64,000 nt of DNA from Ahaetulla prasina (GCF_028640845.1 NC_080541.1:163171502-163235501); one strand, 5' to 3'. Shown: positions 32,278 to 43,714, counted from the first letter of the stretch. A program made the numbers and translations. The notes: a model not told the origin generated them from the letters alone.

Positions 32278-32290
32278 GGGAGGGAAGGAG
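32278..32290 (+). promoter_or_regulatory. Polypurine tract
   Basis: GGGAGGGAAGGAG, all purine, ends exactly at the first base of the 3' LTR. It is the expected primer for plus-strand DNA synthesis and lies 38 bp after the integrase stop. Confidence 0.9.
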
Positions 32291-32480
32291 TGTAATGTAT
32301 CTTTAAGAGTTTTGGAGGGAAAACTGAGCGGGAAAAAGCACGTTGCTGATTGGATAAAGCCCCTGGCTAAACTGTATATAAAGAGAGGGTTTTCCCAGCC
32401 CAAGCCGCTGGGTTCACCATATAGTAAAGAGCTGTTGTCACTATCCTGGTCTCCTGCCTCGTTATTGCCCGAATCTAACA
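32291..32480 (+). repeat. 3' LTR of the Ty3/gypsy element (190 bp)
   Basis: Identical to the 5' LTR except for one A in place of G. Followed by the GCCAA target duplication at 32,481-32,485. Confidence 0.97.
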
Positions 32481-32485
32481 GCCAA

Positions 32486-32605
32486 ATTATTAAAAACAAT
32501 ATAAATAATAAAAACCCATTTAAAACCAATAAATTTAAAATCTAATCCAGTCCCGCGCAGATGAATAAGTATGTTTTAAGCTCGCGACGAAAGGAAATTC
32601 CCAGG
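32486..32605 (-). mobile_element. L2-like LINE 3' region, right half
   Basis: Continuation of the repeat at 27,800-27,938 beyond the LTR element: an A-rich part, then AGTCCCGCGCAGATGAATAA. Its 5' limit is uncertain. Confidence 0.55.
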
Positions 32606-32886
32606 AAATATTTTTTTCACTCCTTCAAATCTTTTTTATGTTGGATTTTTTTTAAAAAAAAATGATTTCATCCCAAAAGGAACTTGGGGATTTACAGAGA
32701 ATATTAGCAGGTTAAAATTTGAATTATTCTATGTAATATCTTTATAACTAAATTCTGGAGGCATCAACATAACAATACAGTAGCATGTGTTTTTTATATA
32801 TTAGCATGTTTTTTTTAGTTACAAGCATAACAGAGTGGTTTTTAGTTTCAAAGTAACAGTAGCTATATTACTATTAGGGTCTCCCA

Positions 32887-32887
<1 letters not shown>

Positions 32888-32984
<97 letters not shown>
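32888..32984. repeat. (AAT)n microsatellite, tail of a CR1
   Basis: About 97 bp of uninterrupted ATA/AAT units directly abutting the CR1 3' end at 32,985. The open frame of isoleucines here is an artefact. Confidence 0.95.
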
Positions 32985-33600
32985 TCAGAGTTGGAAGGGA
33001 CCTTGGAGGTCTTCTAGTCCAACCCCCTGCCCAGGCAGGAAACCCTACACCATTTCAGACAAATGGCTATTAACATTTTCTTAAAAATTTCCAGTGTTGG
33101 AGCATTTACAACTTCTGCAGGCAAGTTGTTCCACTGATTAATTGTTCTGTCAGGAAATTTCTCCTTAGTTCTAGGTTGCTTCTCTCCTTGATCAGTTTCC
33201 ACCCATTGCTTCTTGTTCTACCCTCAGGTGCTTTGGAGAATAGTTTGACTCCCTCTTCTTTGTGGCAACCCCTGAGATATTGGAACACAGCTATCATGTC
33301 TCTCCTAGTCCTTCTTTTCATTAAACTAGGCATACCGAGTTCCTGCAACCGTTCTTCATATGTTTTAGCCTCCAGTCCCCTAATCATCTTTGTTGCTCTT
33401 CTCTGCACTCTTTCTAGAGTCTCAACATCCTTTTTACATCGTGGCGACCAAAACTGAATGCAATATTCCAGGTGTGGCCTTACCAAGGCATTATAAAGTG
33501 GTATTAACACTTCACGTGATCTTGATTCTATCCCTCTGTTTATGCAGCCCAGAATTGTGTTGGCTTTTTTGGCAGCTGCTGCACACTGCTGGCTCATAAA
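32985..33600 (-). mobile_element. CR1 LINE 3' part with an intact C-terminal frame
   Basis: Minus strand. 33,106-33,597 is open for 163 codons (pieces SQQCAAAAKKANTILGCINR, RPHLEYCIQFWSPRCKKD, FQYLRGCHKEEGVKLFSKAP), covering the end of the CR1 reverse transcriptase. It ends in a frameshift near the NQWN motif. It is the best-preserved CR1 in the window but is truncated at about 33,600, so it cannot move by itself. Confidence 0.9.
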
Positions 33601-33604
33601 GTGT

Positions 33605-36385
33605 TGAATGAAATGATTTATATGAATGTAATGTCGATGTTACTATATTTCATAGAAATAACTAATCAATTGGCTTCTTTTATGTTCATAAAAGTTTAGA
33701 AAGTTAGCAGGAACTGCAGTTGAGTTGATTTAATTTAATCTAGATCCGCTTATGGTATGTAAACTCTACTGTTTTTGTTGCTTTGGACATATTATAAAGT
33801 GCAACATAGAAAGGCACCATTCCCTGTTGCCATTTATTTCCTAAATTATATTACTCCCTATGGAACAATTCATGATTTGTGAAGTATTCTTTGTGACAGT
33901 TCAACTCTTGGTCCTTTGGAGGTTTATGATAGCTTGACTAAAAATGATCCAAGCAACTTTGGAATTAAGAAGAAACAGTTGTTGTGATGTGGAAGGAAGT
34001 AGCCAAATAGCTTCTCTATGGTAGTAGTTTGAAGTGACTTGGCCCTTTAATATGGAGGCAACTGCTTTCTAATATTCCTTGATTTCATCTGCTCTCCGTT
34101 CAGCTAGAGATGCCTTGATTACAATTAATATTCCTTGCTGCAAGGGAGAATCAGCTCTAGCATATTCCACTTAACTGCCTTTTGCTCTCTGACCATTCCT
34201 CTCATATAATTCTTGATAAGTTAAATAGGACCGGCCAACATTAACCTTATTACCAATGATGGTTTGAGCAATCCTACAGTCCTGAGGTATCATAGAGATC
34301 TCTTAGGAACGGGGAAGCCAGTTTTCACACAGGATTAATTTCACTGCCTCTGACCTTTCAGCTACAAATTGCTTCTTTTTTTTTTTTAAAAAAAATCTGA
34401 CAGTAATTTCCATTCCTTCTTGTTTTTGCTTTTCATTCACAAGCAGGCCAAGTTTGCCCTATATTTTGAGATACTGACGACCGATAGCACTGGTCTCAAA
34501 TACAGTATATGCATTGCTTAAATACAGTATGCTTTATTGATTAGAGCTATTATGGAAGTGCACACAATAAATAAGGAGATGGATTGGATCCAAGATACTT
34601 TGGAAACATAGTATCCTTTGCACAGAAATCCAGCAGAAGTTCCTTGCTACCTCTTTCTAAATGGGTTCCATAGGCTTTCTGTAAATTAAGAAAAAAAATC
34701 TATCCAGGACTTTGAAGACTGTCTGAATGTTCAGAAAAAGACTAATAGGAGTATCTGGCTTTGGTATGAGGGAAACACCCTAAAAGGTTGGAAACACCCT
34801 ATGTATTCAATTTATCTCTTTCTGCTAGGGAATAACATGGTTCTATTGTGCAGCACCAACTGTATGACCTGGGTATAGTTCACAATAATATTTAATATGA
34901 ACTCCTCTGCACACACAAGACAGGGCACAGTGGTAGGTAGTTTACTGGAGGTTTTCAGAGTCAAAGTCTCGGTCATCAAAGTCACTGTTACTATTCCTAG
35001 CCTGTTACTCGTCTAATCTACTTTATAAGATTGTTATAATAAAATTGCCATGGGTAGAAGAACTTCTTGCTTAAGATATGAAGGATCAACCATTATTACC
35101 AAAAATACTTTACTGTAAAATAATATAGCAAATATACTGGAAATTCACATAATAAAAGGCTCAATTTTTATTTGCAGCATTTAAAAAGCTTCTCTTTTGA
35201 TTATTTACTTTATTTATTACTTATTTTAACCTAATACCTATAATTAAAAATACTTTTTTTTTCAATCCTTGACTTTTTCTCTGTACTTAATATCTAATAT
35301 TAATATCTAATATTTAGATTATATTATATTATATAAAATATAATATAATATTTATATTATATTATATCTAATATAATACTTAATATCTAATATTAATATC
35401 TTAATATCTTAATATCTATCTTAATATCCACTTGAATGTTAAGTTCTTCATAACATCCTTTCTGATATTACCCCTTCCCAATTATTTGCCTTTGTTACCA
35501 TATTTTTTTACTTCTTTATTGATTGCCGTTCTTAGATTTTTACTACTTTTATTAACTCTTTTCTTCCCTCTCCCTCTTTCCCCAGGAACATTTGTTCTGC
35601 TTCTTTCAGCTTCTATTTTGGAGTGTCTAAGTCTAAAGTTGATGGCTCAACATAAAGACAAAAGATTATTCATCTGTTGTTGAGAACACCTTCTTCCCTC
35701 TCAGACTTCACCCATCTTCTGTCTCTCAATAGAAACTGTCTTCTGAGTGAATTGAGGAACCTCTTTTGCTGGTCTCCTTCTTCTGATTCTAACTTTTCTT
35801 ATTTCTAGGGTCCTGGCAGCTACCACCACTCTTAATGGGCTCTGCTTAACAGCCAGTTGAGGAAACTACAAAATTGCCCCTGTGGGGCAACTTCATACTA
35901 AAGGCAGCTTCTGAGTCTTTCACACTGTTGGATTTCTGATTACAGCTTTTGTGCTCCAGTCTTGCCCTCAACACAAACGAAGTGTCTAACAAGAGTCTTT
36001 TTAGTCTTTACCTTAGTTCAGGACTTCATTCTCTTTCTGTTGAGAATGTCTTCTGAATTTTGAGATAAAACCCTTTCATAGATTTTGTGATTTCTGTTTT
36101 TATCTACTCTTCTCTTTTTTCTCTCCAGCCAAAACTTCTCTCACAGCTTTGACACTCAAAAATAACAGTCCCTTCTCTATCCAAGAGCTCAGGCAGCTAT
36201 CAGTTTTATCTTTTTTCACCTCCAGCTTCCAGAAATATGCCTGTCTGTATCACACAGACATGCACACCAACACTTCACAGGTGGCTAGTGGTTTTAGTGG
36301 TATCCTCTCTGAATTATCTTGACTCATAGAAATCTTGTAGAAATCAGTCTAAGGCCATGCTAACAATTGTGTGGCTTTCTACCCA
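33605..36385. other. Unassigned AT-rich stretch
   Basis: No gene or named repeat recognised. Contains an AT-only region of TAATATC/TATTATA units at 35,285-35,425 capable of extensive hairpins, and a pyrimidine-rich section at 35,430-36,190 without a coherent reading frame. Confidence 0.35.
35285..35425. repeat. AT-rich TAATATCT-type repeat
   Basis: Repeated units TCTAATATTAATA and TATATTATATTA in direct and inverted order over about 140 bp. Likely a slippage-prone, cruciform-prone simple repeat. Confidence 0.8.
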
Positions 36386-36390
36386 AAATA

Positions 36391-36609
36391 CAGGTAGACC
36401 ACAGTTGGGATGGCAGTTCAGTCTTTAAGTGAAGTGGTTGCTAAGTGAAACTGCAACTGTGTTTATGAGCTTACTTCAGCTTTTCATTGCTTTATTTACA
36501 GCCCTGCAAAGACCACAAAAACAAGGATTAGTTGCAAAGTTATTTTTTCATTGTGGTCGTAACTCCAAGCAGTTGCTGTTTGAGACAGTCACTAAATGAG
36601 GACTGCATC
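36391..36609. mobile_element. TA-flanked non-autonomous DNA transposon, degenerate
   Basis: CAGGTAGACCACAGTTGG at the left and AATGAGGACTGCATC at the right, TA on both sides, with shared phrases such as GTTGCTAAGTGAAA. Shorter than other copies. Confidence 0.6.
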
Positions 36610-37771
36610 TACAATAGGACAAGCTTCAACTAGATGGGTGTTTCCTAACTCCTGAACTGCATGTTTAGCCTGAAATCTTTTATATGCAAGGCATGATTTC
36701 AACCAACATTTGTTCATTCTTTCAAATATTGCTATTTTTGTGCCTGAGACATGCAGTCCTCCCCAAGAAAGTAAGGACCAAATTTAGACAGGGACAGATC
36801 TTGATAAAATTATCAGAAAACAAAATATAATAATATTTTTTAGATATAAGCGGAAATCCTATATTCATTTACCTGGGGATAAACTTCACTGAACTTTAGG
36901 AACATTAAGATTCTGAATAGATCTTGATCAGATTGCATATGAGCCACTAGCTGAGAATGGGTAAGAACCAGCCAAGAATGGGTAAGAATGATCATGGATC
37001 AAATGGTATTATTTTGGACTAAGCTATTTTCCCCAGTAAAATGGAATTATTCTGGGAAAAGCAATTTTCCTCAGTAAAATGGAAAACAATATAAAAGTAA
37101 TCTTAACCACTTCATGCTTAGCATTGTAGTCACTAGAAATATAGGCTGTTTCTTACCATTTTTCCTACTGCTTTTTTTTTCCCCACTGCAAGAAGTTTCT
37201 TCCAGATGTTCAACTGACCAGGATTACAAATCTCATTTGCCCAAGTGGCATGACCAAATGCTACTTGTCTCTTCACACAAAAAAAGCAGTGTTTTTAGGT
37301 ACACGAGTCTGCTTACCCTCATTTTGGGGGCGGAGCTGATACTTTCACAATGGTGTAATCTTATTTTTTGAGGTCTCACTCTTTCGATATGGTGGCCCAG
37401 CAAATTTAATTCCCTATCCGACATTTCTCCATTTTCTTAAAAAGAGAAAAATGAATAAAACATGTTTACATTGTTGCACGGCCTTTTCTGCTGTTCTGCT
37501 CTATCTGGGAAATTCTATTGCTGATATTGTTGGAATACCTGCCTAAGAAATTAGGCAAGGTTGTTGGAAACTTTCTAGGGCTTCTCAAGGAATAAGGCAA
37601 AATCTGAAACAGATCCACAATCACACCCAACTATCCCAAACAAATCATGCTAATTAATAACAACATTGCCAAAAAGGCATCAAGAGTTGTTCACTAATCT
37701 TGTGTAGCTTCTTCTCTGATAATATTGCATTACTAACTAGAGCATACAAAATATTTGCTAGACCAATTCTT

Positions 37772-38019
37772 TTTTTTTTTTTTTTTTTTATTCAAAAAGT
37801 TTTTATTAGTCAAAAAAAAGGTTTATACAAATACATATCAGGTATGGTAAATTTTCATTTTTCTTATCTAAAATAAGAATTTTACTCAAATTTTTTAACA
37901 CATACAACAGCCATATGGCAAGCAGGTAACACGAAGTAGCTAAGTTTACAAATTTTAAATACGTAATAAAGAAGGGTCAAGAATAAACAGAATATCGTAC
38001 AAAAGAGAATAAGGAAAAC
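37772..38019 (-). mobile_element. Truncated L1-like retroposon with a 17-bp TSD
   Basis: Begins with a run of T (the complement of a poly(A) tail) preceded on the minus strand by AATAAAAACTTTTTGAAT, and ends at 38,019. It is flanked by the exact 17-bp target duplication TTGCTAGACCAATTCTT (37,755-37,771 and 38,020-38,036). Unit B of the tandem duplication has the uninterrupted site. A poly(A) tail plus a long target duplication indicates L1-type target-primed insertion. The 248-bp body looks like a LINE 3' UTR, but the family is not proven. Confidence 0.8.
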
Positions 38020-38159
38020 TTGCTAGACCAATTCTTGAATACAGCTCATCTGTCTGGAATCTGCACTGTATATCGGACATTAATACAGTTGAGTGAGTCC
38101 AGAGATATTTCACAAAAAGAGTCCTCCACTCCTCTGCTCGCAACAGAATACCTTATGCC

Positions 38160-38610
38160 ACCAGGCTTGAAATTTTGGGCTTAGACAATTTAGAACTACG
38201 CCGCCTTCAGTCTGACCTAAGCATAGTACACAAAATTGTCTGCTACAATGTCCTACCTGTCAATGACTACTTCAGCTTCAATCACAACAATACACGAGCA
38301 CACAATAGATACAAAATTAAGGTAAATTGCTCCAAACTCGGTTGTAGAAAATACGACTTCAGCAACAGAGTGGTTAATGCCTGGAATTCACTACCTGACT
38401 CTGTGGGTTCTTCCCCAAACCCCCAAAACTTTAACCTTAGACTGTCTACTGTTGACCTCACCCCATTCCTAAGAGGTCTGTAAGGGGCATGCATAAGCGC
38501 ACCAATGTGCCTACTGTCCCTATTCATATCCATTTCATGTATTCATAATCATGTTCATACTTATATCTGTTTTCTTATACATGCTTGACAAAATAAATAA
38601 ATAATTCATA
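38160..38610 (+). mobile_element. CR1-like LINE 3' end, plus strand, with open frame
   Basis: 38,175-38,483 encodes the reverse-transcriptase C-terminus (NLELRRLQSDLSIVHKIVCY, RKYDFSNRVVNAWNSLPDSV, LTPFLRGL), followed by a UTR ending TTGACAAAATAAATAAATAA. Same family as 1,196, 3,603 and 42,640, and the most intact copy. The 5' side of the LINE probably extends left into 37,500-38,110. The frame starts inside the element, so it is a truncated copy. Confidence 0.8.
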
Positions 38611-38937
38611 ATTGAAAATGTTTCATATTTAAGATGTAAACCATTAAATGCTGATTTAGACATTTTCAGAGGAAAAGTCTATGACAATATTTATTTCAGA
38701 ACTTTTATGTTATGTTGTGCAGATTCTGACCTATTGATGGTTTTCTTCTTCTGCGATCATTGTCTTTGTTCCTGCCCTCTTTCCCACTGATAATCCTTTT
38801 GCTTCCATTAATTATTTAATTTAATTTTCATTAGAGACTTTCTAGCTTGAGGGTGTTTTTGTTACACTAGCTTCATTTACTGAAACGTTTTGTTGAATGC
38901 ACGTTTCTTCTGCAATCTAGAAAATCTGTTTTATCAT

Positions 38938-40296
38938 CAATTTTCCTCAGTAAAATGGAAAACAATATAAAAGTAATCTTAACCACTTCATGCTTAGCAT
39001 TGTAGTCACTAGAAATATAGGCTGTTTCTTACCATTTTTCCTACTGCTTTTTTTTCCCCACTGCAAGAAGTTTCTTCCAGATGTTCAGATGACCAGGATT
39101 ACAAATCTCATTTGCCCAAGTGGCATGACCAAATGCTACTTGTCTCTTCACACAAAAAAAGCAGTGTTTTTAGGTACACGAGTCTGCTTACCCTCATTTT
39201 GGGGGCGGAGCTGATACTTTCACAATGGTGTAATCTTATTTTTTGAGGTCTCACTCTTTCGATATGGTGGCCCAGCAAATTTAATTCCCTATCCGACATT
39301 TCTCCATTTTCTTAAAAAGAGAAAAATGAATAAAACATGTTTACATTGTTGCACGGCCTTTTCTGCTGTTCTGCTCTATCTGGGAAATTCTATTGCTGAT
39401 ATTGTTGGAATACCTGCCTAAGAAATTAGGCAAGGTTGTTGGAAACTTTCTAGGGCTTCTCAGGGAATAAGGCAAAATCTGAAACAGATCCACAATCACA
39501 CCCAACTATCCCAAACAAATCATGCTAATTAATAACAACATTGCCAAAAAGGCATCAAGAGTTGTTCACTAATCTTGCGTAGCTTCTTCTCTGATAATAT
39601 TGCATTACTAACTAGAGCATACAAAATATTTGCTAGACCAATTCTTGAATACAGCTCATCTGTCTGGAATCTGCACTGTATATCGGACATTAATACAGTT
39701 GAGTGAGTCCAGAGATATTTCAGCAACAGAATGGTCAATGCCTGGAATGCATACCCGACTCTGTGGATTCTTCCCCAAACCCCCAAAACTTTAACCTTAG
39801 ACTGTCTACTGTTGATCTCACCCCATTCCTAAGAGGTCTGTAAGGGGCATGCATAAGCGCACCAATGTGCCTACCATCCCTATTCATATCCATTTCATGT
39901 ATTCACAATCATGTTCATATTTATATCTGTTTTCTTATACATGCTTGACAAAATAAATAAATAATTCATAATTGAAATGTTTCATATTTAAGATGTAAAC
40001 CATTAAATGCTGATTTAGACATTTTCAGAGGAAAAGTCTATGACAATATTTCTTTCAGAACTTTTATGTTATGTTGTGCAGATTCTGACCTATTGATGGT
40101 CTTCTTCTTCTGCGATCATTGTCTTTGCTCCTGCCCTCTTTCCCACTGATAATCCTTTTGCTTCCATTAATTATTTAATTTAATTTTCATTAGAGACTTT
40201 CTAGCTTGAGGGTGTTTTTGTTACACTAGCTTCATTTACTGAAACGTTTTGTTGAATGCACGTTTCTTCTGCAATCTAGAAAATCTGTTTTATCAT
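38938..40296. repeat. Second tandem duplication, unit B (1,359 bp)
   Basis: Lacks the L1-like insert and carries a deletion of about 250 bp relative to unit A: AGAGATATTTCA is joined directly to GCAACAGAATGG near 39,722, with TTCA shared at both ends. The LINE frame present in unit A is therefore destroyed here; only its end (39,730-39,960) remains. Confidence 0.95.
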
Positions 40297-40401
40297 CAAT
40301 TTTCCTCAGTTTGTCCTGAGATTCTGATAAATCATTGCTTTTCCCTGCTCTTTTGTTCATGCCACCTTATTAACTGTGATGCAAGGCAATAAATTTTAAT
40401 A

Positions 40402-40889
40402 CAGGTAGTCCTCGATTTACAACATTTCATCCCTTTGAGAGCTGTATGCAACAAAATTTCATTTTAATGTATGCCGAGTAGTGTACATTCAAAGTGACAA
40501 CAAAGTTATTCCATGTCTAAGTTCTAAGTTAGTGACCGTTCAAAGTTACAATGGCACTAAAAACAGTGACATACTATTTTTCACACTTATAACTGTTGCA
40601 GCATCCTCACGGTCATGTGATTTACATTCAGGTGCTTGACAACTGGTTCACATTTATGATGGTTGCAGTGTCCTGGGGTCATGTGATCATATTTTGTGAT
40701 CTTCTGACAAGCAAAGTCAATGGGGAAGCCAGATTCACTTAACAACCATGTTAATTTAATAACTCCAGTGATTCACTCAGCAACTGTAGAAAGAGAAGTT
40801 GTAAAATGGGGCAAAACTCACTTAACAAAATTCTCACTTAGCAACATAAATTCTGGTCTCAATTGTGATCGTAACTGGAGGACCACCTG
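40402..40889. mobile_element. TA-flanked non-autonomous DNA transposon
   Basis: Starts CAGGTAGTCCTCGATTTACA, ends GGAGGACCACCTG, with TA on both sides. The longest copy (488 bp), with an internal repeat of the TCACGGTCATGTGAT/GGGGTCATGTGATCA type. Confidence 0.8.
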
Positions 40890-40973
40890 TATACAACTGA
40901 TACATGCTGTTGCTTATGTTGGGCACAACTGCCAACCTTTTCCTTTGGCTTATAAGAGTCATCTTACATCATA

Positions 40974-41365
40974 GAGGTAGACTTTGACTTATGACCACAA
41001 TTGAGCCCAATGTTTTAATTGTAAAGTGAGACATTTGTTAAGAGAGGTTTGTCCATTTTATGACTTCTCTTGCCACAGTTGTTGTGAATCACTGAAGCTG
41101 TTAAGTTAATAACACAATTGTTAAATGATTCTGGCATCCCCATTGACTTTGCTTATCAGAAGGTCGCAAAGAAGATCACATGACCCTGGGACGCTGCAAC
41201 TGTCATAAATATGAGTCAGTTGCCAAGCATCTGAATTTGGAAAATGTGACTTTGGGGATGCTGCAATGGTCATAAATGGGAAAAACGGCCATAAGTAACT
41301 TTTTTCAGATCTGTTGTAACTTCGAACAGTCACTAAATGAATTGTTGTAAGTCAAGGACTACCTA
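40974..41365. mobile_element. TA-flanked non-autonomous DNA transposon, inverted neighbour
   Basis: GAGGTAGACTTTGACTTATG to GTCAAGGACTACCTA, TA on both sides. Only 84 bp from the previous copy and in the opposite orientation. They are independent insertions judging by sequence divergence. Confidence 0.8.
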
Positions 41366-41546
41366 TACCAACAAAAACCCATGATTGTCTTCATTGATTA
41401 TTAGAATGGTTTTTATGGATGAAATTCTTGTCGCTTGTTCTTTGTTGTTAGTCATGAAGTAAAGAAAAGAATGGGTATTCATTAGAAAACATTATTTAAG
41501 CTGCCGTCTTCTGGTTATTTTTGAATATTACCTCAACACCTAGATA

Positions 41547-41805
41547 CTGAAGCTGAAGCTCAAATACTTTGGCCACCAAATGAGAAGAGACGACTCATTG
41601 AAAAAGACCCTGATGTAGGGAAAGATTGAAGGCAAAAGGAAAAGGGGATGGCAGAGGATGAGATGGTTAGATAGTGTTATCATCGTAATAAATGTGAATT
41701 TGGGCAAACTCTGGCAGACAGTGGAGGACACTGGGGGCCTGGCATGGTATGGTCCATGGAGTCGCAAAGAGTCGGAGACAACTTAGTGACTGAACAACAA
41801 CAAGA
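41547..41805 (+). mobile_element. BovB LINE 3' end, plus strand
   Basis: Begins in the C-terminal coding part (AAATACTTTGGCCACCAAAT) and ends with GGAGTCGCAAAGAGTCGGA and the ACTGAACAACAACAA tail. The frame is broken. Its tail is the source type for the SINE tail at 25,525-25,565. Confidence 0.9.
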
Positions 41806-42044
41806 AGAAAACCTCAGGATGTCTTGCACTGAGGTAACTTCTACCTAGGAATATAATATAACACACTATGAAGTGGTTATTTCAGCTCACAGTGGTTTAA
41901 ATTAAGAGTAGATATCCGTGGATGACCAGACAGATGTTTATCATGGTAAGTTTAAAAAAATACTTTTAATCAAGGAACCACCAACCACTCTCCCATCAAC
42001 ACTAACAAAACAAGCCCCTTTGTATAAACAAGTCCCACTCCTTT

Positions 42045-42150
42045 CTAGTACTGATGATGTTACGGAGCTGGATAATGAAACATCTGAAAGAAAACAACCA
42101 AGCTCAAAAAGCACCAAGGATCCCACAGTTCAACACAAATATTATCTTCT
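42045..42150 (+). mobile_element. Penelope-like fragment, family A (single arm)
   Basis: CTGATGA at 42,051-42,057, a weak stem-loop and GAAAC at 42,077-42,081, followed by ACAACCAAGCTCAAAAAGCA. One arm of the inverted-repeat structure seen at 11,168 and 48,838. Confidence 0.5.
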
Positions 42151-42639
42151 ATTAGATAGGTAATTTATTATTAACCTCTTTAAGCAATAAGCTGTTGAAA
42201 ACACATGTTTATAAATATTAATGAGAGAGAGATAGTGAAAGATAAATGTCCGAGGCTAAGCCACATTTTCCTTTGAGTGGCATGATGGGGCTAACATTGA
42301 AAGCAGCATGCAAGTGCCATGTTACAAGCTTTTCCTCTTTGGGATATGCAAGCAACGCTGCACCACATGTAGACAAGAGAAGAATTTCTAGATAAATTCT
42401 TCCCTGATGCTGCTGGATGGGCCTTTCTCAAAGCATGAATAAAGCTGGCATTGATAATTAGGTGGACACAAACTGGCTAGGATAAGTTGACTGAGGGCCA
42501 GGGATAAAAAACTGAAGGTGTTTTTCAGACCAATCCAATTTATACACTCATATCTTTAGCAGTGGAAACTTTGGACTCAATTATGATCCTAGGTTGAGGA
42601 CTACTTGTATCATGTTGCTAAACATTCAGCAGTCAAGAT

Positions 42640-42975
42640 TTATTTATTTATTTATTTATTTTGTTACAACATCATACAAAAAGATTATATAGTATATACA
42701 CATATAAACATATATAGGAAGAAGAAAAGAAAAACAATAGGACAGGAATGGTAGGCACGTTTGTGCGCTTATGCACGCCCCTTATGGTCCTTCTTAGGAA
42801 TGGGGTGAGGTCAATAGTAGAAAGTTTTTGGTTAAAGCTTTTAGGGTTATGGGAAGAGACCACAGAGTCAGGTAAAGTGTTCCAAGCACTGATGATTCTG
42901 TTGCAGAAGTCATATTTTCTGCAATCTAGATTAAAGCGGTTTACATTAAGTTTAAATCTATTGGTTGCCCTTGTA
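42640..42975 (-). mobile_element. CR1-like LINE 3' end, minus strand
   Basis: (TTTA)n tail at 42,643-42,662, then a UTR and a coding remnant similar to 1,196-1,695, with substitutions and indels. A fragment of the TA-flanked DNA transposon end (GGTTGAGGACTACTTG, 42,594-42,609) lies just to the left. Confidence 0.75.
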
Positions 42976-42979
42976 TTAT

Positions 42980-43025
42980 TGTTTTATTTTATTTTTATTT
43001 TATTTTATTTTATTTATTATTATTA
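42980..43025. repeat. (TTTTA)n simple repeat
   Basis: Repeated TTTTA units ending in TTATTATTATTA. Confidence 0.85.
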
Positions 43026-43714
43026 TGATCAATGTTTTAAGACATTCTTTTCCAAACAGGTGCCCTCCAAATGTTTTGATGATTCTGGGGAAATTGGTGT
43101 TCTCTGAAGAGTTTCAGGCTAGGGAAAATTGCTAAGATAAAGTAATATACATTATTTTGGATGGGAGTAAGGAAGCATCTTCTTTCCGATGCGTAGGTTA
43201 CAAACTTCTCACGAATATTCCCTTGGCACAGAAGGTTGAACTGGTTACTGTCAATTTGCATTTTTATATTGCACTTTCCTATTGCCAATTTGAGCTTTGT
43301 TCAATGACATTTGATATTATTTCTTGTTCAGTAACTAATGTTATAGTTCTATTAACTACAACTCGTTTGTTTTCATAATTTTTGCAGTGATGCTATATTT
43401 TTTAAAAGAAAGAGCGTGTGAAATTAAGAGAGTTTTTTCACAATAAAACAGTCAATGATTTAACTTTATTTCTCTAACAGATAATCAGCTGACAGAAGGC
43501 TAATGGACTCGAACATCAAAAATTTATGCACGTATACTCCTTCAATTAAAAATAAACTAATATATTGGCACATGATATGCTCCTAATTATAGTTATGATT
43601 TTAAATTATGATCAAAATAAAAACAACCACTGTACTTAAATTATATTTCTCTGGTAATAGAAAACAATGGCTAGAAATATGCACCCAATCACAGGCAAAA
43701 GCTAAGAAATGTGA

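Larger units (their letters stand above)
27939..32480 (+). mobile_element. Full-length Ty3/gypsy LTR retrotransposon (4,542 bp)
   Basis: Complete element: 190-bp LTRs at both ends, TG...CA termini, and the 5-bp target duplication GCCAA (27,934-27,938 and 32,481-32,485). It also has a primer-site region, gag-pol reading frames and a polypurine tract. Domain order PR-RT-RNase H-IN marks it as Ty3/gypsy (Metaviridae) and not Ty1/copia. The LTRs differ at one of 190 positions, so the insertion is recent. It is visibly more GC-rich than the AT-rich host DNA. There is no env frame, so it is an intracellular retrotransposon and not a retrovirus. The one obvious defect or oddity is that integrase is in a different frame from the rest of pol. 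Confidence 0.97.
37062..38937. repeat. Second tandem duplication, unit A (1,876 bp)
   Basis: Repeated at 38,938-40,296 with high identity. The breakpoint microhomology is the 14-mer CAATTTTCCTCAGT, at 37,062-37,075, 38,938-38,951 and 40,297-40,310. Unit A contains an L1-like insert (37,772-38,036) absent from unit B, and keeps about 250 bp (from about 38,112) that unit B has lost. Confidence 0.95.

Noticed and set aside
32240..32290. Possible env or accessory gene after integrase
   Set aside because: Only 51 bp separate the integrase stop from the 3' LTR.
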